Assembly (NCBI GenBank): GCA_945867435.1
Contig: CAMBIK010000011.1
Location: forward strand, 1 to 38,279
From: Klebsiella pneumoniae
GTDB taxonomy: Bacteria; Myxococcota_A; UBA796; SXON01
Reading direction: 5' to 3'
DNA length: 38,279 nucleotides
A model generated the notes under the pieces. The model had not been told where the DNA came from. It saw only the letters and a list, made by a program, of their open reading frames with translations, and ran no database searches. Below are positions 15,302 through 23,577 of the stretch, piece after piece (position 1 is the first letter of the stretch; every line of letters begins with the position of its first letter). Position numbers and translations under genes: made by a program.

Positions 15302-16935
15302 CAGGGGCAGTCCGCGACCCAATCCGTGCCGCTGAGCGACAGGTCGTTCGACCGCCCCGACAGGTCATCGGCCGAGGTGCCACTGCCCTCGTCGAACCGC
15401 CACCATCCTGCGAGCGCTGAGGTGTCGCTCGGCATGGAAACCCCGGTGTACAGGTCGTTGATGGCCGCCGCGCTCAGGTCGGTCGACCAGATGTCGATCT
15501 CGTCGACCGTTCCGCGCGCTGCCTCGGATGCCCCGGGCTCGTTGCCGAGCGTGAGCCAGGTGGTCGCGTCTGCGCTGCCGAGGCTGGCCGTGCCCTCGTC
15601 GCCCACGGCCACTCCATCGACGTACCACTGGCTGATAGCGCCCACATAGGTGACCACGTAGTCATGGAAGTCGCCGGTCGTCACATCGGTACACACGATG
15701 GGAGCCGCGCCGGACCGGTTGAGGCAGAGCGCGAGATCCCCAGCGGTGGAAGTGCTGATGGCGGTAACAGACCATTCCCCACTGTCGGCCGTGCCCTTTG
15801 TGGCGATGAACCCGTAGTCCGCCCCGAATTCCACGAGGTCCGCGCGGATGCGGACCGTAAAGGCGTCGGCGGCGCCGTAGCCGAAGTCCCCAACCGGCGC
15901 GGTGGCTGCATCGGCGTCGTTGCCCCAGACCGCCGAAGCGCACACGACATCGGCGGCGGTAGCTACGCCGGAAACGTAGTCCGTAGGCTGGTCGCAGGCG
16001 TCGGTGGTCAACGACGAGGTGCCAAACCCGTTGCCATCGCTGTCCTCGTACCAGGTGGTCAGCGTGGTGAGGTCGAGCGAGGAGTCGGATTCGTCGTCAT
16101 CGCCATCGCAGTCCTCGTCGAGTCCGGCGCCGTCGCAAACTTCGAGGCCGCTGGGGTTCACGGCGGCGTTGGTGTCGTCGCAGTCGGTTTCGTCGGACAC
16201 GAACCCTTCGGGTGCGTCGCAGCTTTGCTGCCCTCCCTCGACCGTTCCATAGCCGTCGAGGTCGGCGTCGGGGTACCAGATTGGCGCGTCGAGCGTGCCG
16301 ATGTCGATGATCTCGTCGCAGTTGTCGTCGAACCCGTTGCACAGCTCGGCGGCGCTCGGGTACACGTCGGCGTTGGCGTCGTCGCAGTCGGTGCTGTCGA
16401 GGACATAGCCATCCAGCAGGTCGCAGGCGTTCACCGCCCTCGCAGGGTCTCCGTAGCTGTCCTCGTCGCGGTCCAGGTAGACCGTGATGCCATCGACGGG
16501 GTTGGCATCCACCGCGCCATCGCAGTTGTCGTCGACTTCGTTGCACACCTCGTCGGAGGAGGGGCTGACGAGCGCATCATCGTCGTCGCAATCGCCGCCC
16601 GGTGCGACGGCACCATCAGGAGGATCGCAGGCCTCGGAAGCGGAAGAGTCATCGCCGTAGCCATCGGCATCTTCGTCGGCGTACCAGGTGGGCATGTCGG
16701 TGGCATCGTCATCGATATTGCCATCGCAGTCGTTGTCTTTCTCGTCGCAGATCTCAGCCGCATCGGGGCTGATCGCGTCGTCCGAGTCGTCACAGTCCTG
16801 GCTGGCAATGTAGCCATCGCCGTCCCCATCGAGATCGGTGTCCTCGAGGGGGGACTCGTCTTTATCGGTGCTGCCGAGCGGAATGGGCTCACAACCTGCA
16901 AGCAGTGCGAGCGCGAAGAGCAGCAGAGAACGCAT
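15301..16935 (-). CDS. Lipoprotein with MopI-type metal-binding repeats and LamG-like domain
   Basis: 544 residues. The signal peptide ends in Leu-Leu-Ala-Gly-Cys (lipobox Cys15). Residues about 30-310 hold repeated units of the MopI/putative metal-binding motif: Asp-x-Asp-x-Asp-Gly-Tyr, Asp-Cys-Asp-Asp, Glu-x-Cys-Asp/Asn-x-x-Asp-Asp-Asn-Cys-Asp. At least four to five copies are visible, acidic and Cys-rich, likely binding calcium and held by disulfides. Residues about 330-544 form a beta-rich concanavalin/LamG-like domain with a Tyr-Val-Asp-Gly-Val-Ala-Val-Gly strand and Trp-Arg-Phe-Asp-Glu-Gly-Ser-Gly. It is a surface lipoprotein; its coupling (TGATG) to the cytoplasmic FAD oxidase is unexpected. 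Repetitive GTCGTCGCAGTC on the plus strand reflects the Asp-Cys-Asp-Asp repeats. Confidence 0.88.
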   Translation of the reverse strand: MRSLLLFALALLAGCEPIPLGSTDKDESPLEDTDLDGDGDGYIASQDCDDSDDAISPDAAEICDEKDNDCDGNIDDDATDMPTWYADEDADGYGDDSSASEACDPPDGAVAPGGDCDDDDALVSPSSDEVCNEVDDNCDGAVDANPVDGITVYLDRDEDSYGDPARAVNACDLLDGYVLDSTDCDDANADVYPSAAELCNGFDDNCDEIIDIGTLDAPIWYPDADLDGYGTVEGGQQSCDAPEGFVSDETDCDDTNAAVNPSGLEVCDGAGLDEDCDGDDDESDSSLDLTTLTTWYEDSDGNGFGTSSLTTDACDQPTDYVSGVATAADVVCASAVWGNDADAATAPVGDFGYGAADAFTVRIRADLVEFGADYGFIATKGTADSGEWSVTAISTSTAGDLALCLNRSGAAPIVCTDVTTGDFHDYVVTYVGAISQWYVDGVAVGDEGTASLGSADATTWLTLGNEPGASEAARGTVDEIDIWSTDLSAAAINDLYTGVSMPSDTSALAGWWRFDEGSGTSADDLSGRSNDLSLSGTDWVADCP

Positions 16936-16981
16936 CGAGGGCCTCAGGTGGAGCGGACCATAACGCAGGAACGAAGCCGCG

Positions 16982-17479
16982 CTACTCCGCCAACGCGCGT
17001 TCCACGGCCGCGATCATCCCCTTGTTTTCGGGGGTGGTGAACGAACGCCACCGGTCCAACACTCGCCCATCGCGACCGACGAGAAACTTTTCGAAGTTCC
17101 ACTTCACGGATGACCCATTTCCAACCTTGCTTTCAATCAGGAACTTGTACAGCGGCGACTGGTTCGCCCCCTTCACCTCCTGTTTTTCGAGGATCGGGAA
17201 GGTAACGCCATAGTTCAGCTTGCAGAAGCTAAGGATCTCCTCCTGTTTCCCGGGTTCCTGACCACCGAACTGGTTGCACGGGACGCCCAGAATCAGCAGC
17301 CCCCGGTCCTTGTAGGTTCGGAACATCGTCTCCAGCGCTGCATACTGCGAAGTGAAGCCGCATTTGCTTGCGACGTTGACGAGCAGGAGGACATGGCCGG
17401 CGTAGGGTTCGAACATGGACAGGGATCTATCCTGGTGTCGTTCGTAAGCGCACAGGTTCGGGATAGCCGCGGGTGCCAT
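16982..17479 (-). CDS. Glutathione peroxidase family thiol peroxidase
   Basis: 165 residues. It reduces hydrogen peroxide and organic hydroperoxides, usually with thioredoxin as donor in Cys-type bacterial members. Cys40 in Asn-Val-Ala-Ser-Lys-Cys-Gly-Phe-Thr is the peroxidatic residue (Cys, not selenocysteine). Gln74 in Cys-Asn-Gln-Phe-Gly-Gly-Gln-Glu-Pro-Gly and Trp127-Asn128 complete the catalytic tetrad; Cys86 sits at the usual resolving position. The N-terminal strand (Tyr-Glu-Arg-His-Gln-Asp...Tyr-Ala-Gly) aligns with the family, which supports the ATG at 17479 over the ATG at 17416. Its start is only 12 bases from the divergent kup start. It could be the first gene of the lipoprotein-oxidase operon (46-base gap). 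Confidence 0.9.
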   Translation of the reverse strand: MAPAAIPNLCAYERHQDRSLSMFEPYAGHVLLLVNVASKCGFTSQYAALETMFRTYKDRGLLILGVPCNQFGGQEPGKQEEILSFCKLNYGVTFPILEKQEVKGANQSPLYKFLIESKVGNGSSVKWNFEKFLVGRDGRVLDRWRSFTTPENKGMIAAVERALAE

Positions 17480-17491
17480 CCCGAGTCGACC

Positions 17492-19396
17492 ATGTCCGCG
17501 CCCAAAGAGTCAGACGCTTCCCACCATGTGCACGGCAGCACCGCGGTTCTCATCCTGGGTTCGCTCGGCGTCGTGTTCGGGGACATCGGCACCAGCCCGC
17601 TCTACACGTTCGCCGAGTGCCTGCACCATGTGCATGGTGACCTGGGCCAGGCCAACATCTACGGCATCGTCAGCCTCCTGTTCTGGTCGCTTACCCTCGT
17701 CGTTACCATCAAGTATGTGGCACTGCTGATGATGGCTGACAACGGTGGGGAAGGCGGCATCATGGCCTTGCTCACGTTGCTGCCCGAACGGATGCGGGTG
17801 GCGGTGGGTGGCCGTGTCGGGTGGATGAGCCTCCTGGTGATGGCCGGTGCGGCCTTGCTGTTCGGTGATGGCGTGATCACGCCTGCGATCTCGGTCCTGT
17901 CGGCCATGGAGGGCCTGACTGTCGCCGACTCCAGCCTGAAGCCCCTCGTCGTGCCTGGCACCGTAGGCATCCTCATCGCGCTCTTCGCGATCCAACGCCG
18001 CGGCACGGGGGCCCTCGGGTCGTATTTCGGCCCGATCATGGTGGTGTGGTTCCTGGTGATCGGCGGCCTCGGGGCTCGCAGCATCATCGCCAATCCAGAC
18101 ATTCTCCAAGCCCTCTCGCCCATGTGGGCGATCCAGTACTTCGCTGAACATGGGCTGCCGGGCGCGGTGATCCTGGGTTCGGTGGTGCTGGCGGTCACGG
18201 GCGGGGAGGCGCTGTACGCCGACATGGGCCACTTCGGGCGCACCCCCATCCGGGTCGCTTGGGTCGCGGTCACCTACCCGGCGCTCACGCTGAGCTACCT
18301 CGGGCAGGGGGCGCTCATCCTCAAGCATCCGGAAACGGCCGCGACACCGTTCTTCTCGATGGTGCCGACCGGTCCGTGGACCTTCGCGTTGGTCGCCCTC
18401 GCAGCCTGCGCGACCGTGATCGCCTCCCAGGGGCTGATCTCGGCGGTGTTTTCCCTCACCCATCAGGCCTTGCGCCTCGGCTATCTTCCGCGCGTCAAGG
18501 TCCTCCACACCAGTTCCTCCGTCGCGGGCCAGATCTACGTTCCGGCAGCGAACTGGGCGCTTGCTATCTCCAGTATTGCGTTGGTCCTTATGTTTCAGGA
18601 ATCCACGAAGCTGGCGGCGGCGTTCGGCCTCGCGGTCAGCGGCACGATGGCCATCACTTCCATCGTGTTCTGCGAGGTCGCCCGCAAGCACTGGAAGTGG
18701 TCCTCGTTGAAGGCCGGACTCCTGCTGCTCGCCCTCCTCGCCTTGGACCTTCCCTTCTTCGTAGCCACGATGCTGAAGTTCTTCGATGGCGGCTACCTGC
18801 CGTTCGCCCTGGGCTCGGTCATGTTCCTCATCATGGCCGTCTGGGTGTCGGGGCGCTCCTTTCTGGCCGACCATTTCTCTGCCAGTCGTCGGGATGTTGA
18901 GGTCTTCCTAACCGAATTGCGGACCAAGTCGGTGCGAAGGCTGCCGGGGATGGCCGTCGTGATGTCCACGTCTTCCGGGAGTGCTCCACCCGCGCTTGCG
19001 CAGCTCGTTCAACGCTTCGACTGCATCCACGAAACGGTTTTTCTCACGACCGTTTCGACCGAGGCCGTACCGTGGGTTGGGGCGGACCGCCGAGTCGAGG
19101 TCAAGGCTCTGTCCGATGGGTTCTACCGCGTTTTCTTGCGGTACGGCTTCATGGAACAGCCCGTGGTCCCGTCGGCCATCTTGCACGCGATCCGTGACAT
19201 CGGGCTCGAACTTCATGCGGAGGACGTGGTCTACCTGCTCAGCCGCGAAAGCTTCATGGCTACCAATCGCGGGCGCATGTCGGCGTGGCGCGAGTCCCTG
19301 TTCGGTTTGCTGGCGACCAACGCGGCCGACCCCACCCACTACTTCAACCTGCCCGAACGCCAGGTGGTGGAGCTGGGCGCACGGGTTGACCTGTAA
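17492..19396 (+). CDS. kup: Potassium uptake protein Kup (KUP/HAK/KT family)
   Basis: 634 residues from ATG 17492. It is a proton-coupled low-affinity potassium importer of the inner membrane. The diagnostic Gly-Val-Val-Phe-Gly-Asp-Ile-Gly-Thr-Ser-Pro-Leu-Tyr-Thr lies at 26-39. Asn-Gly-Gly-Glu-Gly-Gly-Ile-Met-Ala-Leu follows the second membrane segment, and Thr-Gly-Gly-Glu-Ala-Leu-Tyr-Ala-Asp-Met-Gly-His-Phe-Gly is the second signature. About twelve membrane segments precede a soluble C-terminal domain of about 175 residues, the usual Kup layout and length. An upstream in-frame ATG at 17393 is rejected because that region encodes the peroxidase on the other strand. Confidence 0.96.
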   Translation: MSAPKESDASHHVHGSTAVLILGSLGVVFGDIGTSPLYTFAECLHHVHGDLGQANIYGIVSLLFWSLTLVVTIKYVALLMMADNGGEGGIMALLTLLPERMRVAVGGRVGWMSLLVMAGAALLFGDGVITPAISVLSAMEGLTVADSSLKPLVVPGTVGILIALFAIQRRGTGALGSYFGPIMVVWFLVIGGLGARSIIANPDILQALSPMWAIQYFAEHGLPGAVILGSVVLAVTGGEALYADMGHFGRTPIRVAWVAVTYPALTLSYLGQGALILKHPETAATPFFSMVPTGPWTFALVALAACATVIASQGLISAVFSLTHQALRLGYLPRVKVLHTSSSVAGQIYVPAANWALAISSIALVLMFQESTKLAAAFGLAVSGTMAITSIVFCEVARKHWKWSSLKAGLLLLALLALDLPFFVATMLKFFDGGYLPFALGSVMFLIMAVWVSGRSFLADHFSASRRDVEVFLTELRTKSVRRLPGMAVVMSTSSGSAPPALAQLVQRFDCIHETVFLTTVSTEAVPWVGADRRVEVKALSDGFYRVFLRYGFMEQPVVPSAILHAIRDIGLELHAEDVVYLLSRESFMATNRGRMSAWRESLFGLLATNAADPTHYFNLPERQVVELGARVDL

Positions 19397-19428
19397 CCAT
19401 TCAGCACATCAAGCAGGTGCCCACGCGG

Positions 19429-19456
19429 CCTCATCCGGCGCGAAGGGCGGATGAGG
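19429..19456. terminator. Hairpin between convergent kup and SNF2 genes
   Basis: CCTCATCCG at 19429-19437 pairs perfectly with CGGATGAGG at 19448-19456 around a 10-base loop. It sits in the 84-base gap between two convergent genes, where a bidirectional terminator is expected. No T-run follows on either strand, so a classical Rho-independent stop is not shown. Confidence 0.5.
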
Positions 19457-19480
19457 GGTGTGCAAAGGAGTGCCAGCCGT

Positions 19481-22264
19481 TCAGTCGAACAGCGCGGCCA
19501 GCTCCGCGGTGGTCAACGCCTTCGCCAACGCATCCTCGTCCAGCGCCGCACGCACCAGCTCACGCTTACGCTCTTGCAACGCGAGGATGCGCTCTTCCAC
19601 CGTGTCTTCCGCCACCAGACGCAGCGACACCACGGGGCGGGTCTGGCCGATGCGGTGGGCGCGGTCGGTGGCCTGGTCCTCCACGGCCGGGTTCCACCAG
19701 GGGTCGAGGTGCACGACGTAGTCCGCCGCCGTGAGGTTGAGGCCCGTGCCGCCGGCCTTCAGCGACAACAAGAAGATCGGCGGGCCATCCTCCGCAGAGA
19801 ACCTTGTGATCTCCGCTTCGCGGTCGCGCGTGGCACCATCCAGCCGGCAGAAGCCCCAGCCGGCGCGGCGCAGCGCGGGCTCCACGAGGTCCAGCATTGA
19901 GGTCCACTGAGAGAAGATCAGGACGCGGTGTCCGTCGGCCACGACCTCGTTCAGCGTCTCCATCAACAATTCAAGCTTTGCCGAACCGAGATCCCGGTCA
20001 CCACCGGGGAGCAGCCCCGGATGACAGGAGGCCTGACGCATGCGCAACAGCACCTCTAGCACCTGAAGCCAGCCCTTCCCGCCGGCCAACATGGAGGCGG
20101 CCTGCTTCGACGAGAGGCTTCGCACGGTCTCGTACAGTGTGCGCTCCCGTTCGGAGAGCGTGCAGCGCAGCACGATATCGGTTCGTGATGGTAACTCTGG
20201 TGCTACTTCCACCTTTTTGCGCCGCAGGATGAACGGTCGTACGCGTTGCCGGAGCCCATCCCGCGCCTTCCGGCTGCCGTCTTCGATTGGGCCCGAGAAC
20301 CGCTCCCGAAACGAGCGCCGCGACCCCAGCAATCCTGGATTCGCCACATGCATTCCCGACCACAGCTCGTCCAGCCGATTCTCCACCGGGGTGCCCGTGA
20401 CGCAAAGCCGCAGCCCTGCCTTCACAGCCCGGGCCGCCTCCGCGGTCTGCGATTCCGGGTTCTTGATGGCCTGGGCCTCGTCGAACACCACCGTGGTCCA
20501 TCGTTCCGAAAGGCGCTCCGCATCGAGTCTGAGCAGCGCCCAGCTCGTGATCACGACGTCGGCGTGCGGGTCTGCTTCGCGTCGAGCGCCGTAAAAAACA
20601 CAGACCCGGAGGTCGGGTCTGAACCGCGCGGTTTCCCGGGCCCAGTTGCCGATGACCGACGTGGGTGCCACGACCAGATGGCGGCCAGGCCCCAACGCAG
20701 CCAGGCACTGCACTGTCTTCCCGAGCCCCATGTCGTCCGCGAGGATTCCGCCCATTCCCACGCTGCGGAGCCAATGAATCCAGTCCACGCCGCGCTGTTG
20801 GTAGGGGCGGAGAGTGCCCACGAAGCCCGTGGGCAGGGCCGAGGCGGGGATGGCGGTGAAGTCGCCTGCGAGCGCCCGGAGCGCGGCGAGCTCGGGGGGC
20901 GGGTCGATGCCCAGCTCCTCCAACGCCTGCAACGCCAAGCCTGCCTGTTGTCGCTGGATGGATCCACCGCCTTCCTCCTGGGCATCGAGCAGCTCGGCGA
21001 GCACCGCGCCGTGCCGTTCCAGCCACGCCCGCGGCACGGGTCGCCACCCGCCGGACAGGAGAGGCACCAGCGGAGCGTGGTCGCGCCACGCCTGAGCGAG
21101 GGCGCGTGGGTCCATGTCGCCGTTCGCGTGAACCCGAAAGGCTTCCCCCTCGGGGACCAGCGCGACCTCGGGATCTCCTCCCCCTCGCACGAGGCGGAAT
21201 GTCGGCGCTTGGGCCAGGATCGCCTCCCGCGCTGCGGTCGGAAGGGCGGCTACCCACTGTACGGCATCGAAGCCTTCGCGCTCGACCACGGACCCGACCG
21301 GCGTGCCCGCGCCCATCAGACGGCGTTCCGCCTCCACGTCGCGGCTCGGCACGATCCTGGCATCCATCCTTCGTAGTTCCCCGCGCTCCACCCGGGCGTA
21401 CACGGGATCTCCGTACACGATTCGGGCCTGGGCACGCAGCCGATGGCCATCCGCGGCCACTTCCCACGCGAGCCGCGGTGCATCCCGGCGCGCCTCCGGA
21501 AGCCGCGCGCTTCGCACTTCCACCTCCACGAGCTTCCGGAGCCCGGGAAGAAACTCGGTCACCAGCCGCCCCGCCTCGGCCTGCGAAAACACGACACCCG
21601 CCACCAGGCGCTGCTTGAGGCCGAGATCAAGGGGCACCTCGCCCATCGGCCGAAGGGTGTCCCCCATCCGCAGGATCCCGTTAGCGAAGGCCTCGTCGAT
21701 GCCGGGCCTGCGCACCAGCCGCACGCGCCACCCCTCGGCTTCATCGACCACCACGACCATCGGAAAAACGGGGGTGGGATCGCAGCGGACCGGCGTGCCG
21801 TCCAGCGTCACGTCCAGCCCTCTCAGAGGTCCGAGCGCTTGTTGTGCCAGGCCCCTCGGCAGTCCCGGCTTTCCCCATTGGCCCGTAAGCAGTCGGCTCA
21901 CCTCCGCGTCGTCGGCGCGGCGAGGGGCCCCCTCTGGGACCTCGCGGTCAAAGACAAGTCCGGTGGGGTCACGACGCAGGCGGTACCGCCACGACAATGC
22001 GGCCGGGGCGGACTGCTTCAACAAACCTTCGCTTTCGGCAACCGCCACCGCCGCCACATGGGCACATGCCCCGGTCTCGGCTCCGCAGCTGCACTCCCAA
22101 TCTTCGCCATCCGTCCAGACCTCGAACCCCTCTGCGCGGCCAACGACGCGGACCAGAAAGCGCTGGTGCGCTGCGGGGCTCACCCCGCCCTCGCGTGCGT
22201 AGGTTTGTCCGCGGGCGAACAGCGCCGGGGGGCCGGCTCGCCGGACACGGTCAAGGAGCGACAT
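19481..22264 (-). CDS. SNF2-family DEAD/DEAH-like ATPase with N-terminal SWIM zinc finger
   Basis: 927 residues from ATG 22264. The SWIM finger is Cys58-x-Cys60-x6-Cys67-x-His69. A bacterial SNF2-associated region follows, then the two helicase lobes: Walker A Asp-Asp-Met-Gly-Leu-Gly-Lys-Thr (Lys about 516), Asp-Glu-Ala-Gln (about 592), and in lobe 2 Phe-Ser-Gln-Trp-Thr-Ser-Met, Ala-Gly-Gly-Thr-Gly-Leu-Asn-Leu and Asp-Arg-Ala-His-Arg-Ile-Gly-Gln. This is the HepA/RapA-related SNF2 class; such proteins move along double-stranded DNA and remodel protein-DNA complexes without strand separation. The exact bacterial role is unknown. It is divergent from pilC with 83 bases between starts. Confidence 0.92.
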   Translation of the reverse strand: MSLLDRVRRAGPPALFARGQTYAREGGVSPAAHQRFLVRVVGRAEGFEVWTDGEDWECSCGAETGACAHVAAVAVAESEGLLKQSAPAALSWRYRLRRDPTGLVFDREVPEGAPRRADDAEVSRLLTGQWGKPGLPRGLAQQALGPLRGLDVTLDGTPVRCDPTPVFPMVVVVDEAEGWRVRLVRRPGIDEAFANGILRMGDTLRPMGEVPLDLGLKQRLVAGVVFSQAEAGRLVTEFLPGLRKLVEVEVRSARLPEARRDAPRLAWEVAADGHRLRAQARIVYGDPVYARVERGELRRMDARIVPSRDVEAERRLMGAGTPVGSVVEREGFDAVQWVAALPTAAREAILAQAPTFRLVRGGGDPEVALVPEGEAFRVHANGDMDPRALAQAWRDHAPLVPLLSGGWRPVPRAWLERHGAVLAELLDAQEEGGGSIQRQQAGLALQALEELGIDPPPELAALRALAGDFTAIPASALPTGFVGTLRPYQQRGVDWIHWLRSVGMGGILADDMGLGKTVQCLAALGPGRHLVVAPTSVIGNWARETARFRPDLRVCVFYGARREADPHADVVITSWALLRLDAERLSERWTTVVFDEAQAIKNPESQTAEAARAVKAGLRLCVTGTPVENRLDELWSGMHVANPGLLGSRRSFRERFSGPIEDGSRKARDGLRQRVRPFILRRKKVEVAPELPSRTDIVLRCTLSERERTLYETVRSLSSKQAASMLAGGKGWLQVLEVLLRMRQASCHPGLLPGGDRDLGSAKLELLMETLNEVVADGHRVLIFSQWTSMLDLVEPALRRAGWGFCRLDGATRDREAEITRFSAEDGPPIFLLSLKAGGTGLNLTAADYVVHLDPWWNPAVEDQATDRAHRIGQTRPVVSLRLVAEDTVEERILALQERKRELVRAALDEDALAKALTTAELAALFD

Positions 22265-22347
22265 GATGGCGCGAGCTATTCCACGAGAGCCTTTGCAGCG
22301 AGCGGACGCACGATGTACGATTGTAGGCTGCGCCGGGAGTTTTGGGA

Positions 22348-23571
22348 ATGGCCGTCTTCGCATACGAGGGGAAGACCGCACAGGGTGAGGTCCGTAAGGG
22401 GAAAATCGACGCCCCGGACCAGACCAGCGCTCGCAACAAGCTGCGCGAGATGCGCATCAGCGCCAGCTCGCTCACCGAGTCGAAGTCCGCGCTGGACTTC
22501 CAGATCAACATCCCCATGCCGGCGTTTCTCAAGCCGAGAGTTCAGCTCCGGGACCTGGTCATCTTCTCGCGCCAGTTCGCCACGATGATCGACTCCGGCC
22601 TGCCGTTGGTGCAGTGCCTCGACATCCTCTCGAACCAGTCGGAAAATCCGACGATGCGCGATCAGCTCAGGGTCGTGAAGGAAAAGGTGGAAGGCGGAAA
22701 CACCTTCGCGGAGTCGCTGAAGGCCTTCCCCGACACGTTCGACGACCTGTATGTGAACCTTGTGGCCGCCGGCGAAGTGGGCGGCATGCTCGACACCATC
22801 ATGAACCGGCTCGCCGCCTACCTCGAGAAAAACCAGAAGTTGATCCGTCAGGTGAAGGGCGCGATGACCTACCCGATCATCGTCGTTGCCGTGTCCGCCG
22901 TCGTGATCGCACTTTTGCTTACCAAGGTGGTTCCAACCTTCAAGGACATGTTTGAAGACTTCGGCTCCGCGTTGCCGGCCCCTACCCAGTTCGTGGTCAC
23001 GCTGTCCGAGTGGCTCACCGCCAACATCCTCTACGTCATCGTCGGCATGATTCTTGGGTTCATGGCCTTCGGCCGGTTCATTGCGACCCCGAAGGGGAAA
23101 TACATCTTCCATTCCACGCTGCTGAAGCTGCCGCTCTTCGGCGACATCATCGTGAAGGTGGGTGTGGCCCGGTTCTGCCGTACCCTCTCTACGATGCTCT
23201 CTTCAGGTGTCCCGATCCTCGAAGCGCTCGATATTTGCTCGCGCACTGCGGGCAACGTGGTCATCGAGGAAGCCATTCAGGGCGCGGGCAAGAGCATCAG
23301 CGAGGGGCGGACCATCTCGGAACCGCTCCTTGAATCCAAGGTTTTCCCGAAAATGGTTTGCCAGATGGTCGGGGTGGGCGAGGCCACTGGCGCGCTCGAC
23401 GTCATGCTTGGCAAGATCGCCGACTTCTACGATGAAGAGGTCGACGTGGCGGTGGAAGCCCTGACCTCGTCGATGGAGCCGTTGATCATGGCCTTCCTCG
23501 GCGTCATCGTAGGCGGGCTCGTGATCGCCATGTACATGCCGATCTTCGAGATGGCCGGCAACGTGGGCTAG
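22348..23571 (+). CDS. pilC: Type IV pilus inner-membrane platform protein PilC
   Basis: 407 residues from ATG 22348 (a TTG two codons earlier is possible). It belongs to the GspF/PilC family and forms the cytoplasmic-membrane base on which the PilB/PilT motors act. The N-terminus has Phe-Ala-Tyr-Glu-Gly-Lys-Thr and Gly-Lys-Ile-Asp-Ala, as in PilC. Two repeated GspF domains are seen: Phe-Ser-Arg-Gln-Phe-Ala-Thr-Met-Ile-Asp-Ser-Gly-Leu-Pro-Leu and later Phe-Cys-Arg-Thr-Leu-Ser-Thr-Met-Leu-Ser-Ser-Gly-Val-Pro-Ile. Three membrane segments are present, the last near the C-terminus. pilS starts 6 bases after the stop. pilB and pilT are not in the window. Confidence 0.95.
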   Translation: MAVFAYEGKTAQGEVRKGKIDAPDQTSARNKLREMRISASSLTESKSALDFQINIPMPAFLKPRVQLRDLVIFSRQFATMIDSGLPLVQCLDILSNQSENPTMRDQLRVVKEKVEGGNTFAESLKAFPDTFDDLYVNLVAAGEVGGMLDTIMNRLAAYLEKNQKLIRQVKGAMTYPIIVVAVSAVVIALLLTKVVPTFKDMFEDFGSALPAPTQFVVTLSEWLTANILYVIVGMILGFMAFGRFIATPKGKYIFHSTLLKLPLFGDIIVKVGVARFCRTLSTMLSSGVPILEALDICSRTAGNVVIEEAIQGAGKSISEGRTISEPLLESKVFPKMVCQMVGVGEATGALDVMLGKIADFYDEEVDVAVEALTSSMEPLIMAFLGVIVGGLVIAMYMPIFEMAGNVG

Positions 23572-23577
23572 GCACAC

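Noticed and set aside
15301-16935. Repeated GTCGTCGCAGTC-like units on the plus strand, reminiscent of an array
   Set aside because: The spacing is irregular and the units encode the Asp-Cys-Asp-Asp repeats of the MopI lipoprotein; there are no unique spacers or cas genes.
16982-17479. Possible selenocysteine peroxidase
   Set aside because: The active-site codon is an ordinary Cys (TGC) and no in-frame TGA is involved.
17510-18874. Long minus-strand open frame across kup
   Set aside because: The translated sequence is a polar Arg/His/Gln-rich shadow of the Kup membrane segments.
20246-21376. Plus-strand open frame of 376 codons opposite the SNF2 gene
   Set aside because: The opposite strand has all helicase motifs in order; this frame has none.
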